Below are positions 14,686-25,720 of a stretch of 64,000 bases of DNA, in pieces (the first letter of the stretch is position 1; each line of letters opens with the position of its first letter). The notes below the pieces were generated by a model. It saw only the letters and a program-made list of their open reading frames with translations. It made no database searches and was not told the origin of the DNA. The position numbers and the translations under genes were made by a program. The stretch is from Scylla paramamosain (taxonomy: Eukaryota; Arthropoda; Malacostraca; Decapoda; Portunidae), in assembly GCF_035594125.1 (NCBI RefSeq), contig NC_087176.1, forward strand, positions 19,095,091 through 19,159,090, in the 5' to 3' direction.

Positions 14686-14794
14686 TCTGACTTGAATGTA
14701 GCACATTCCCTAAATGTAAGCTAGTTTAGTATGCAAATGTACTCCTGAAGTTACACCTTAATATTACACGACGTTTTCTGATGCTATCAAAAAA

Positions 14795-14960
14795 ATCCAC
14801 GAGACAGTCTCACATACCCGCCTTCCTTGTGACGACTTGCTATGTTATGGAAGCGTTCGGTCACTCACCTCTGAATAATCCACGAGACAGTCTCACATAC
14901 CCGCCTGTCTTGTGATGACTTGCTATGTTATGGAAGCGTTCGGTCACTCACCTCTGAATA
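14795..14960. repeat. 83-bp tandem duplication
   Basis: 14795-14877 is repeated at 14878-14960 with only two or three substitutions. It has no coding character. Confidence 0.93.
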
Positions 14961-15186
14961 ATCGTTGTTGCGTAATTCAAAGAACATATATTTCTGCTAT
15001 TGTTCCCACTCCGCCTTTTTTAAATTGGCAGCGAAGTACTGCTTTAGGAGTCTGGTGAGGTCCCAGCCCAACCTGCCCCGGAAGACTAAGTTTATTAGAA
15101 AAGTTTTGTCCCTGACTGGCTTGGCTTTGCCAGAAAATGAAAGTTTGAAATGAGTTCAGAAAATTTTATGCGCATTTTTTCACATC

Positions 15187-15188
<2 letters not shown>

Positions 15189-15225
<37 letters not shown>
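15189..15225. repeat. (TG)n microsatellite
   Basis: TG run of about 37 bp. Confidence 0.95.
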
Positions 15226-15227
<2 letters not shown>

Positions 15228-17193
15228 CCACATTACTTGAACTATAACAACCACATTTAGCGTGGGGATCTACCATGGATTGAGAAAGGTCAGCGCGGGT
15301 CACCGGGCGGGCTGACAGGGATGACAGATCAGCCAGTGACCTCTGCTGTTTGGCCTCGTGTTTCATTAGGAAGGAAGTGAACACCGCCTCTGTACGGATG
15401 TCATGTGACGGTAGCGATGGTAACGAGAACAGCAACCATTCTGATAGATTTGTTTACTTGGTGGTGACATCCCTTCACAATTGGTGACGTGACTTGTTTT
15501 GCACAGGGTGCAGATCAAGTGCATATGAGAATGATTACAACGAGAATAGCGATAATAATGAAGATTACTGACGTCATGATATTAACCATTGGATAATAGG
15601 TAATGGTGATATGGTAATTTGAGTAAGACTTGTAAGCTAAATTGTAGCTATTGGCACTTAAATCCCTGAAGTATTCGATTGCGCGTTTTGTAGTCAGAGT
15701 GGTTACTTTGAAAGTTATACCATAAACTTACCATGGGCTTTAGGCAACTGGTCACTTAATTAAGCCTGAGACGAAACCACACAAGTCAGAGGGATAAAGA
15801 CCACAAACATAACTGATAACAGCGACGATGAGAATAATGATAATGTCAAAGGTCACGATAATGGGGACAGAAAGCCTGGGACAAGAGACAGACCTCCAAT
15901 ATAAATTATTTCCACAAGACAACAATTCATTAATAACCTGGAGAGACAGAAAAGAATAACAGATTTGCTGAATTTCGCTTTAGGTGTTTTGCACTTTGTA
16001 CAATGACGCTGATGAACTGAAAGTTGGCTCTTAATTCATTCTTGTGATAAACTTCCTCTAATAATATAAATGTTTGCTGCATTAAAACGTTATTGAATTT
16101 CACAGTTAGTAATGCTTGTTTATAGATATGTGTCTCACGAATGCAGGAGTTAACCAGTAACCTCACTTATTCATATCTTTTAATAGGTAACTATGGTACC
16201 TGTTTCTTTTTTTTTTATTTTCACCTAAGACTTTGCATCAAGAAATCGTTACTAAACTTGAATTTCAGTGTTAGCGTTATTTCTATGACAGCAGAATATT
16301 AACGGCCATTTTCCGGTTTTTGTGGCCTCGGCTGGTCTCCTCCAAGTATGAAAAAAAATGTAGTGCATATATGTATTGTGATTATAGTAAAAATCACAAT
16401 ATATTAGAAATTTATTTCTATGTAAGGTCTGTGTTGTATGTAATATGTAACATGTAAGTATTACTGAATAAGTGATCCACCTGCGCGATGTTTATTTACG
16501 GGTTGTATTGTGGTGTTTAAGTTACAACTCTGTCTATCTTGGTAATTATGTTGGACTATTGAATTACATAAAATGTATCATGCAGGGAAATTTATGGATT
16601 CAGTGCATAAATGTTCGTACATGTTTATGTTTAATGTTTAATAGGGTTGTAGGGTTGAGTTGCTTTAGCAGGATAGAGGCAGAGACTGACGACGTCGTGT
16701 TGTTGTTTCCGGGTCTCAGAGGACTCGAGGAGCCCAGCTTAGGCAGCGTGTAGGTGTGTCAGAGGTATGTCCAGGATCTGTATTTTGTGTTAAATATCTC
16801 TTTTGACTCATTATGCAACGATATTCAGGTTTGGGTCTGTAGCAGGGTTAATTTGTATAGGTATTAGTGATTATTCCAGCGATGAGAGGGTGAGATAAAT
16901 GAAACATGGCGGGGGTCCCGGTGGAGAATTTTGCGTCAGTTCCATACCTGTGGTGAGACGGTGCATCATTTGTATGTAGTTATTAGGACTATAATATACA
17001 TTTCAGCAGTGTGGTGAAGTGGGTGGTGCCCTGTCTCCATGTGTTTGTCAGTGTGGGACCTGTGCTGACTGACTGATGTTATTGGTGTGTTGTGTCAAGA
17101 GATGGTGCGGCAATGTTGTGAGTTGGACTGTTTTCGTGCACCTGTTTTCATGTATTGAGTTCACCTGAAGTTTATGGTTGATTCAAACACTTA
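15226..17193. other. No gene recognised
   Basis: AT-rich. An open frame on plus at 16472-16753 has no recognisable domain. I see no transposon motif. Confidence 0.4.
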
Positions 17194-17301
17194 GTTATTG
17201 ACTGATATATTCTGTATTTTATTACTGTGATGTGATTTCCTGGTTTGGTTATTGAATGATGCATTCTATATTTTGTTACTGTGTTGTGATTTCATGGCTT
17301 G
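17194..17301. repeat. 54-bp tandem duplication
   Basis: Units at 17194-17247 and 17248-17301 share most positions, starting GTTATTGA and ending GGTTTG or GGCTTG. Confidence 0.85.
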
Positions 17302-17523
17302 GACGTTTCATCTTAAATTTTGGTGGGAAAATTGACTGTTTGGATGTTAACAGGTTGAATCAGTAAAGGGATCCCAACACCGCTGAATTGGTCTCTTCAC
17401 TGATTACCATTACAACATCTAACTCATACAATCAAACTTTTCAAGTCTCAATTATGGCCGGAGGATGTCATAATACAGAAATATTTTAACACAAACTCAA
17501 ACAAAATGTAATTATTTTCCTCA

Positions 17524-17532
17524 TTAACGTTT

Positions 17533-17616
<84 letters not shown>

Positions 17617-17650
17617 ACGTTTCTTATATATAACGTTATATTTAACGTTT

Positions 17651-17725
<75 letters not shown>
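17524..17725. repeat. Twin (TA)n arrays with a repeated TTAACGTTTCTTATATA flank
   Basis: Two TA arrays (about 17536-17612 and 17657-17723). The same flank word occurs before each array and once more between them, so the whole unit appears duplicated. Confidence 0.9.
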
Positions 17726-17729
<4 letters not shown>

Positions 17730-17818
17730 TTGATATGGATGTAAAAGTTTGTACATATAATTGTTGTTCTTTAAAGAAGAATATTGATGTCACTTGCACT
17801 TTAACTGGTTTTCAGTAT

Positions 17819-17821
<3 letters not shown>

Positions 17822-17857
<36 letters not shown>

Positions 17858-17858
17858 C
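17822..17858. repeat. Poly-T run
   Basis: About 37 consecutive T, just upstream of the LINE family 2 endonuclease remnant. Confidence 0.95.
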
Positions 17859-17888
17859 TCTCTACAAGACTTGCTTTAGAGGAGAGAT

Positions 17889-18965
17889 TTGGTGACAGAT
17901 TTTGTCAGTGAGAAATGTGAGGGTGTAAGTGTGCAAGTTGCCTACTCTGGAAAGGCTCTTGTATCCAATGTAGGGAGGTGTGAAGGTGGACTGGCCTGTA
18001 TATGGAAGAAAGATTTGACGTTTAAGGTAAAGGTGTTTCTGTTTGAGAAAGATTATATTGCTTTGCAATTACCAGTGGGTTATTTGAACATTGTTATAAT
18101 AAATGTATATATGAGGAGTGTAACATGGGAAAGGAAGACACTTGAAGAATATCTTCACAGGTGGTTTGCCTTGGAACATTTCAAGTGTTTTAATCGATCA
18201 TGATTTTAATTTCATTTTTATTTTAGGTGGTTTTGATGCAGATCCTTTTATGAGCAGAGCCTGGAACAACTTGGTGACCTTTTGTGAGAGAAATTGTTTG
18301 TGTTGTCTGGATTTTAACATGATGGACGGTAACACTTCGATTTTTATACCTTACAGTAACTGCTGCTGTAAGTGGTTAGACCATATTGTAGGAGGAAGCT
18401 CAAAGGATGTCTGTGTCAAACATGTTAAAGCTCTGTATCAACTTGTCAGATCCGATCATTTACCAATGGTGGGAAACGTTCACTTGGGTGTCTCTAACAA
18501 TGGCTGTAGCACTATCAAAATTGAAAATGGAGATAAGTGAATGAAAAAAAAAAACTGATTTTTTTTATGTATTTGAAGATATTATTGGTAATACACGAGG
18601 CATTATGCCCTGCGAGGCACCTAGATGGTGTAGTGCTGGTTGCCAGAAAGCTGACCACCTTGCACAAATTGAGGAGGTTGATGTGATAATTGGTGGTAAT
18701 GTTTTGTACTCTTCTAGTCATTATGCACAGCAGGTTATTGAGAAGAACAAGTCCAATGTAATACCAGGGTGGAATAGACGTGTCAAACATTTGTAGGCTA
18801 AATCACGGGATGATTATCAGTAACAGCTGATTACTGAAAGAAATAGAAACTCTGATGAATATCGGAAAATGAATATGAGTGGGAAAGTGTTCAAAGAGGC
18901 TTTGTCTTTGTGTGAGAAAAATGAAACGGAAGTTGTACTGGTGCAAGAGCTAAAGAGGATGGCAG
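17889..18965 (+). mobile_element. LINE family 2, endonuclease remnant, decayed
   Basis: Plus-strand pieces keep the order of an APE-type LINE endonuclease. GGLACIWKK and LNIVIINVYM come first, then LGGFDADP (usually GDFNADP) near 18225-18245, WLDHIVGGS near 18377-18400 and RSDHLPM near 18450-18470. A linker follows with CEAPRWCSAGCQKADHL and NVIPGWNRRVKHL (18605-18796), then KVFKEALSLCEKNE (18888-18930). At least one frameshift (near 18200) and several stops interrupt it. GDFN to GGFD changes catalytic residues, so it is dead. It ends abruptly where LINE family 1 copy D begins. Confidence 0.75.
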
Positions 18966-19883
18966 TTTTTATTTTTTTATTTATTTATTTATTTTTTAAT
19001 GTAGGAGGGACACTGGCCAAGGGCAACAAAAATCCAATAAAAAAAAAAAGCCCACTGAGATGCCAGTCCCAGAAAAGTGTCCAAAGCAGTAGTCAAAAAT
19101 TGAAGGATAAGTGTCTTGAAACCTCCCTCTTGAAGGAATTCAAGTCATAGGAAGGTGAAAATACAGAAGCTGGTAGGGAGTTCCAGAGTTTACCAGAGAA
19201 AGGGAAGAATGATTGAGAATACTGGTTAACTCTTGTATTAGAGAGGTGGACAGAATAGGAGTGAGAGAAAGATGAAAGTCTGATGCAGCAAGGCCACAGG
19301 AGGGAAGGCATGCAGTTAGCAAGATCAGAATAGCAGTTAGCATGAAAATAGCGGTAGAAGACAGCTAGATATGCAACATTGCAGCGATTAGAGAGAGGCT
19401 GAAGACAATCAGTTAGAGGAGAGGAGTTGATGAGAAGAAAACCTTTTGATTCCACCCTGTCTAGAAGAGTGGTATGAATTGAACCCCACCAGACATGTGA
19501 AGCATACTCCATACATGGACACATAATGCCCCTGTACAGAGTTAGCAGCTGGGTGGGGGGGGGTGAGAAAAACTGGTGGAGACATCTCAGAACGCCTAAC
19601 ATCATAGAAGCTGTTTTAGCTAGAGATGAGATGTGAAGTTTCCAGTTCAGATTATAAGTACAGATTATAAGTAAAGGACAGACCAAGGATGTTCAGTGTA
19701 GAAGAGGGGTACAGTTGAGTGTCATTGAAGAAGAAGGGATAGTTGTCTGGAAGGTTGTGTCAAGTTGATAGATGGAGGAATTGAGTTTTTCAGGCATTGA
19801 ACAATACCAAGTTTGCTCTGCCCCATCAGAAATTTTAGAAAGATCAGAAATCAGGTGTTCTGTGGCTTCCCTGCGTGATATGT
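18966..19883 (-). mobile_element. LINE family 1, copy D, 5'-truncated with A-rich tail
   Basis: A minus-strand copy of the RT C-terminal region and 3' UTR. Translated blocks include ICTYNLNWKLHISSLAK, RVESKGFLLINSSPLTDCLQPL, FYRYFHANC and SFKREVSRHL. The 3' UTR matches that of copy B and the tail is A-rich (AAATAAATAAATA-like, at 18966-18997). Homology to copy C stops at about 19883. An 18-bp stretch near 19655 is locally repeated. It lies next to or inside the LINE family 2 remnant. Confidence 0.85.
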
Positions 19884-19973
19884 GAAATGCAGATTTACCA
19901 GGATAACTAAAGTGATGGTATAAGAAAATGACAAGGTGTTTTTGGTGCATTTGTACCACAGGCAATGCATTGA

Positions 19974-20190
19974 CCTAGCCTGACCCAGCCTGACCTAACC
20001 TAACCTGACCTAAACAAATATAATGCAACCAAATCTAAAGCAGTCTAACCTAACCTATCTTTACCTAACCTAACCATATCTAACTTACCCATACCTAACT
20101 TAGCATAACTCACCCAAACTTAACCTAACCAAACAAAACAAAACCTAACATAACCTAACTTGACCTGACCATACCTAACCTAACCTAACC
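19974..20190. repeat. Degenerate CCTAA (telomere-like) repeat
   Basis: Many TAACCTAACC words interspersed with variants such as TGACC and AACCAAA. The canonical arthropod telomere unit is TTAGG, and this is its complement in degenerate interstitial form. Confidence 0.75.
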
Positions 20191-20344
20191 TTTCTCTTTC
20201 TCTCTCCTCAGCCAAGCAAAAACCAAGTCACCTTATTGGTCGACAAGAGATCACCATCAGCCCTCCCTTTGGCCCAGAGCTTCATTGATTGTGATTGGAC
20301 AGCTGGCTTGGTGGGTGACCTGACCTGATCTCAACCAAGCCAAC

Positions 20345-20412
20345 ACGATTTACGTTTTCCTCATTGACATTGGCACCATGATGACCTCTGACATGAACCT
20401 GGCACTAGAGAG
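20345..20412 (+). CDS. RB1CC1: FIP200-like exon 1 (start of ubiquitin-like domain), ACG in place of ATG
   Basis: It encodes (T)IYVFLIDIGTMMTSDMNLA then LE plus two bases. The family's usual opening is M-x-x-YVF-x-(V/D)-x-GT-x-x-TFD. The codon where Met is expected is ACG (20345-20347), and an in-frame TGA lies about 27 nt upstream with no ATG between. The donor GAGAG|GTAGGC follows at 20413, and a GA microsatellite begins six bases later. The split Ser codon (AG/T) joins correctly to the next exon. T-to-C loss of the ATG is the simplest reading. Use of ACG as a near-cognate start (A at -3) cannot be excluded. Confidence 0.7.
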
Positions 20413-20414
20413 GT

Positions 20415-20485
<71 letters not shown>

Positions 20486-20871
20486 TATTTATTGGTATAG
20501 TATTTATGTGATTTGAATGATATCAGTGTGTGTGTTTGTGACCTGTCAATATACACAGGTCTGCATATTTAGTGAGCTGTCAATATACATAGGCTTACAT
20601 AGGTACTTGAGCAAGCCTATAGTTAGCTGAAGCATCTGAGGCAACTATCACACTAATAATATAAATAATAATAATAATAATAATAATAGTAGTAGTAATA
20701 ATAATAATAATGATAATAAATAATATTAATAATAAAGGCTTTGGTTACAACATAAAGATGTATTAAGTAGCTTATTATTTAATTATTATTATTTTTTAAG
20801 AATAACTTGAAATGAATAGATTTTAAATTGAGAAAATATAAAACTCCTTAATTTGACTTGTGGATTATAAC

Positions 20872-20928
<57 letters not shown>
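20413..20928. repeat. Intron 1 microsatellites: (GA)n, (TAA)n, (GA)n
   Basis: GA at about 20418-20482, immediately after the donor. TAA/TAG-type trinucleotides at 20657-20745 and a second GA run at about 20875-20928. Confidence 0.92.
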
Positions 20929-20932
<4 letters not shown>

Positions 20933-21014
20933 TGTCTACTGTTGATAAAAGTGCAATATAAAACACATCAAAACACATACAAATGCCATTATCTCTGTCT
21001 GTGGTAATAATGAT

Positions 21015-21015
21015 G

Positions 21016-21052
<37 letters not shown>

Positions 21053-21055
21053 TAA
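21015..21055. repeat. (TAA)n microsatellite ahead of exon 2
   Basis: An imperfect TAA/TGA run ending about 25 bp before the exon 2 acceptor. Confidence 0.9.
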
Positions 21056-21080
21056 TAGTTGGTTTCTTTATTTTGTGCAG

Positions 21081-21138
21081 TGTTGAGGTACTGAAGGGCG
21101 CAATACACAATGCTGTCAAGGTGCCCCAAAACACACAG
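21081..21138 (+). CDS. RB1CC1: FIP200-like exon 2 (ubiquitin-like domain, first helix)
   Basis: Acceptor TTTTGTGCAG| at 21080 and donor CACAG|GTCAG at 21139. It encodes SVEVLKGAIHNAVKVPQNTQ (first base completes the exon 1 Ser), aligning with the human VADLKHAIQSKYKIAIQHQ segment. It ends in phase 0. The expected continuation (a V-L-x-x-x-GGE strand and a CSYSAGTDTNPI-like block) is not found before the next exon. Confidence 0.75.
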
Positions 21139-21242
21139 GTCAGTATTGCCATATAGCTTACCTTAGGTTAGGCTTGGTTTGATTTGGTTAAGTTTGGTTA
21201 GCTTAGGTTTCTTCCAAACTGGTGTTGTATATCCTGTTGTGT

Positions 21243-21248
21243 AATAAT

Positions 21249-21305
<57 letters not shown>

Positions 21306-21397
21306 CGGTTTATTATTTAGGCAGTTAACAAACTGAAAATGTACATAGGGGGTGGGGAAAAACTTAACATTAATCCTAAAGGTAAGTCTAATCTAAT
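21243..21397 (-). mobile_element. LINE family 3, very short 3' end fragment
   Basis: About 95 nt of 3' UTR plus a (TTA)n tail, nearly identical to the end of the element at 27701-29345: AATAAACCGTTTATTATT on minus, preceded by the TGTACATTTTCAGTTTGTTAACTG stretch of that UTR. It is severely 5'-truncated and abuts the TG repeat that truncates LINE family 1 copy C. Confidence 0.85.
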
Positions 21398-21398
21398 G

Positions 21399-21440
<42 letters not shown>
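21398..21440. repeat. (TG)n microsatellite between two LINE pieces
   Basis: An uninterrupted TG run exactly between the LINE 3 fragment and the truncated 3' end of LINE 1 copy C. Confidence 0.95.
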
Positions 21441-21442
<2 letters not shown>

Positions 21443-24029
21443 TAGAAGAGCAGTATGAGTGGAAACCCCCCAGACATGTGAAGCATACTCCATACATGGA
21501 CGGATAAGGCCCTTGTACAGAGTTAGCAGCGGGGGGTGAGAAAAACTGGCAGAGACGTCTCAGAACACCTAACTTCATAGAAGCTGTTTTAGCTAGAGAT
21601 GAGATGTGAAGTTTCCGGTTCAGATTATAAGTAAAGGACAGACCGAGGATATTCAGTGTAGAAGAGGGAGACAGTTGAGTGTCATTGAAGAAGAGGGGAT
21701 AGTTGTCTGGAAGGTTGTGTTGAGTTGATAGATGGAGGAATTGAGTTTTTGAAGCATTGAACAATACCAAGTTTGCTCTGCCCCAATCAGAAATTTTAGA
21801 AAGATCAGAAGTCAGGCGTACTGTGGCTTCCCTGCATGATATGTTTACTTCCTGAAGGGTTGGACGTCTATAAAAAGATGTGGAAAAGTGCAGGGTGGTA
21901 TCATCAGCGTAGGAGTGGATAGGACAAGAAGTTTGGTTTAGAAGATCATTAATGAATAATAAGAAGAGAGTGGGTGACAGGACAGAACCCTGAGGAACAC
22001 CACTGTTAATAGATTTAGGAGAAGAACAGTGACCGCCTACCACAGCAGCAATAGAACGGTCAGAAAGGAAACTTGAGATGAAGTTACAGAGAGAAGGATA
22101 GAAACCGTAGGAGGGTAGTTTGGAAATCAAAGCTTTGTGCCAGACTCTATCAAAAGCTTTTGATATGTCCAAGGCAACAGCAAAAGTTTCTCCAAAATCT
22201 CTAAAAGAGGATGACCAAGACTCAGTAAGGAAAGCCAGAAGATCACCAGTAGAGTGGCCTTGACGGAACCCATACTGGCGATCAGATAGAAGGTTGTGAA
22301 GTGATAGATGTTTAAGAATCTTCCTGTTGAGGATAGATTCAAAAACTTTAGATAGGCTGGAAATTAAAGCAATAGGACGGTAGTTTGAGGGATTAGAACG
22401 GTCACCCTTTTTAGGAACAGGTTGAATGTAGGCAAACTTCCAGCAAGAAGGAAAGGTAGATGTTAACAGACAGAGCTGAAAGAGTTTGACTAGGCAAGGT
22501 GCAAGCACGGAGGAACAGTTTCGGAGAACAATAGGAGGGACCCCATCAGGTCCATAAGCCTTCCGAGGGTTTAGGCCAGCGAGGGCATGGAAAACATCTT
22601 TGCGAAGAATTTTAATAGGTGGCATGGAGTAGTCAGAGGGTGGAGGAGAGGGAGGAACAAGCCCAGAATCGTCCAAGGTAGAGTTTTTAGCAAAGGTTTG
22701 AGCAAAGAGTTCAGCTTTAGAAATAGATGTGATAGCAGTGGTGCCATCTGGTTGAAATAGAGGAGGGAAAGAAGAAGAAGCAAAGTTATTGGAGATATTT
22801 TTGGCTAGATGCCAGAAATCACGAGGGGAGTTAGATCTTGAAAGGTTTTGACATTTTCTGTTAATGAAGGAGTTTTTGGCAAGTTGGGGAACAGACTTGG
22901 CATGGTTCCGAGCAGAAATATAAAGTGCATGAGATTCTGGTGATGGAAGGCTTAAGTACCTTTTGTGGGCCACCTCTCTATCATGTATAGCACGAGAACA
23001 AGCTGTGTTAAACCAAGGTTTAGAAGGTTTAGGACGAGAAAAAGAGTGAGGAATGTACGCCTCCATGCTAGACACTATCACCTCTGTTATGCGCTCAGCA
23101 CACAAAGATGGGTCTCTGACACGGAAGCAGTAGTCATTTCAAGGAAAATCAGCAAAATACCTCCTCAGGTCCCCCCAACTAGCAGAGGCAAAATGCCAGA
23201 GGCACCTTCACGTGGGGGGATCCTGAGGAGGGATTGGAGTGATAGGACAAGATAAAGATATGAGATTGTGATCGGAGGAGCCCAATGGAGAAGAAAGGGT
23301 GACAGCATAAGCAGAAGGATTAGAGGTCAGGAAAAGGTCAAGAATGTTGGGCTTATCTCCAAGACGGTCAGGAATACGAGTAGGGTGTTGCACGAATTGC
23401 TCTAGGTCATGGAGGATAGCAAAGTTGTAGGCTAGTTCACCAGGATGGTCTGTGAAGGGAGAGGAAAGCCAAAGCTGGTGGTGAACATTGAAGTCTCCAA
23501 GAATGGAGATCTCTGCAAAAGGGAAGAGGATCAGAATGTGCTCCACTTTGGAAGTTAAGTAGTCAAAGAATTTCTTATAGTCAGAGGAGTTAGGTGAGGG
23601 GTATACAGCACAGATAAATTTAGTATGAGAGTGACTCTGTAGTCGTAGCCAGATGGTGGAAAACTCAGAAGATTCAAGAGTGTGGGCACGAGAGCAGGTT
23701 AAGTCATTGCGCACATAAACGCAGCATCCAGCTTTGGATCAAAAATGAGGATAGAGAAAGTAGGAGGGAACAGAAAAGGGGCTACTGTCAGTTGCCTCAG
23801 ACACCTGAGTTTCAGTGAGGAAAAGAAGATGAGGTTTAGAAGAGGAGAGGTGGTGTTCTACAGATTGAAAATTAGATCTTAGACTGCCAATGTTGCAGAA
23901 GTTAATGAAGAAAAAGTTGAAGGGGGTGTCAAGACACTTAGGGTCGTCGACAGAAAGGCAGTCCAACCTGGGGACATTTATGGTCCCCTCCCCAGATGGG
24001 GACTCCGAGGCTGGTGTAGGAGTCGCCAT
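21441..24029 (-). mobile_element. LINE family 1, copy C: near-continuous endonuclease-reverse transcriptase ORF
   Basis: One minus-strand reading frame runs from ATG at 24029 (good context, A at -3 and G at +4) to about 21535, roughly 830 codons, broken only by two in-frame TGA codons (23739-23741 and 23208-23210). A frameshift near 21535 precedes loss of the last ~100 codons and 3' UTR at the TG repeat. Domains: APE-type endonuclease at residues ~35-240, with FLTETQ, GDFN (codons 23498-23487) and SSDHN; then RT with KKGDRSNPSNYRPIALISS, DISKAFDRVWHKAL, GVPQGSVLSPTLFLLFIND and catalytic YADD (21911-21900). Jockey/I-group style; clade unproven. It sits in the FIP200-like gene, antisense to it, where a ubiquitin-like-domain exon is missing. 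Confidence 0.92.
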
Positions 24030-24467
24030 GATGATTTTAAAATTTTTGTGTGAAGGGTGTGTGTGTTATTAGGTGCTTGTAGTTTTGTGTGGAGGAAGAG
24101 AGTCGTCTTTAGAGGGCAGGCTGTGACTGCCCCCTTGTGTTGTGAGACACAAAGGGAAACTTTTCAGTGAGGTCGCAGCTGGGTTTAATGATAAGTTCAC
24201 AGCACCCCCTGAACAGTGCTTTAGACCTCACTGGGAGTAATTATCGTTTCGGCTGGTGTCTACTGCTTCCTCTGTCAGTCTTGTACTTGTACTTTTCATG
24301 CTTGATATTTGCTTGTTTGTGTTTTTGTATTGATTTTTGTTTTGTTTTTGTTGTTTATTTGTAATGTTTTGTAAATGTTTTGTGAGTTGTGTTAGTGTTT
24401 GATATTGTTTGTTGTGTTTGTAGTGTTGCTATGTGCCTATTGGTTGTTTGGGAGGTGACAGTGGTTA
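24030..24467. other. 5' flank of LINE copy C and intron sequence
   Basis: T/G-rich on plus. I see no ORF1/gag-like frame belonging to the LINE and no FIP200-like exon. The 5' boundary of the LINE cannot be fixed from one copy. Confidence 0.4.
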
Positions 24468-24615
<148 letters not shown>

Positions 24616-24701
24616 GGTCAGCCTTGCTACTTCCCTTAGTACACTTGAATACCTCCATCAGATCCCCTCTTAATCTACTACTACTAGTACTACTGTTGCA
24701 G

Positions 24702-24849
24702 GCACAGGTGCAGGGGTGCCTCAACATGCCAGCCACCTACAACACTGTGGTGGCAAGGACACAGTTAGCACATCAGTTTTACGAGCACGTCAGTGAAGTA
24801 GCCAGAATGTGTTGCCAACTTGTTCATGACCAGCACCTGCAGCAGCAAG
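24702..24849 (+). CDS. RB1CC1: FIP200-like exon: RTQLA/LVHDQHL helices
   Basis: Acceptor TACTGTTGCAG| ends at 24701 and donor CAAG|GTCAGG begins at 24850. The exon opens in phase 0 and ends in phase 1. It encodes AQVQGCLNMPATYNTVVART, then QLAHQFYEHVSEVARMCCQL and VHDQHLQQQ. Human FIP200 has MMPAVFHTVASRTQLALEMY, followed by GLVHDEHLQHQ, at the corresponding place. This region follows the ubiquitin-like domain and begins the helical N-terminal dimer that binds Atg13. Since exon 2 also ends in phase 0, splicing 2 to this exon stays in frame despite the missing segment. Confidence 0.85.
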
Positions 24850-25153
24850 GTCAGGTTAAGTTAGTTAAGTTTTTCATATGTGAATGTTGTGACTGTCAAA
24901 ATGGAGGTCACAAAGGTTTTCTGAGGGTCACAGGGGTTCTGAATGTGACGGGGAAAGAGGAAGAAGGAGAGGAAAGGTGGAGAAGAAAGGTAGAGAGGAA
25001 GAAAGAGGGAAAGATGAAGAAGAGAAGAGGGAACAAAGAGGAAGAGGAGATAATTGTTAAGAATTTGTCTCTCTTCTTCTCTTCCTCTTTCTTTCCTCAT
25101 TTCTCATTTCGTTGACTGTTGTGTTTAATTTGCTGTAGTCTGCACTCCTCCTT

Positions 25154-25258
<105 letters not shown>

Positions 25259-25267
25259 CTACTGCAG

Positions 25268-25394
25268 GCTGGGCAGCAGTGGTGGCCAGCTTGGAGGACA
25301 TTGTGGCAGCCTTCTGAGCAAGACATGACGCATTCCAGCAAAACTTTGTGGAGTATCTCAGTGGCCGGGAGGAGAAGGTTGCCCTGCTTCAGTT
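25268..25394 (+). CDS. RB1CC1: FIP200-like exon: GWAA...LEDI helix, with in-frame TGA
   Basis: The acceptor ACTACTGCAG| and a consensus donor TT|GTGAGT bound the exon. With the G carried from the previous exon it encodes GWAAVVASLEDIVAAF, stop, then ARHDAFQQNFVEYLSGREEK and VALLQ. Human has GWAAIMANLEDCSNSYQKLLFKFESIYSNYLQ here, so protein homology continues past the stop. The TGA at 25315-25317 could be CGA (Arg) mutated at a CpG. The exon enters in phase 1 and leaves in phase 2. Confidence 0.82.
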
Positions 25395-25720
25395 GTGAGT
25401 TTGTGCATGTGTGTGTCAGGATTGGAGGAAAGGTGGAGGGAACATGGAGGGAGGTCTGTGAGGGAGGAGAGGCCTGGAGGTAACTTGTGGAGGGAGATAT
25501 GGAGAAGAGAAAGAAGGGAGGTGGAGAGGAAAATGTGTGGCTGCCATGTCAGACTATCTAATGAAAGCACTACTTTAACTACAAAGCATGTGTCACAGGA
25601 TTAAGGGAAAGGTGGAGTGAACATGGGGGGAAGGCCTGTGAGGGAGGAGAAGCCTGGAGGTAACTTGTGGAGGGAGATATGGAGGAGAGAAGAGAGGGAG
25701 GTGGAGAGAATGTCTTGCAT
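25395..25720 (-). repeat. Intronic repeat, two units, minus orientation
   Basis: Two related units (about 25410-25560 and 25600-25720) on plus read GGTGGAG...GGAGGTCTGTGAGGGAGGAG...GGAGGTAACTTGTGGAGGGAGATATGGAG. The reverse complement of these words is found in the same order at 27209-27545. Confidence 0.8.
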
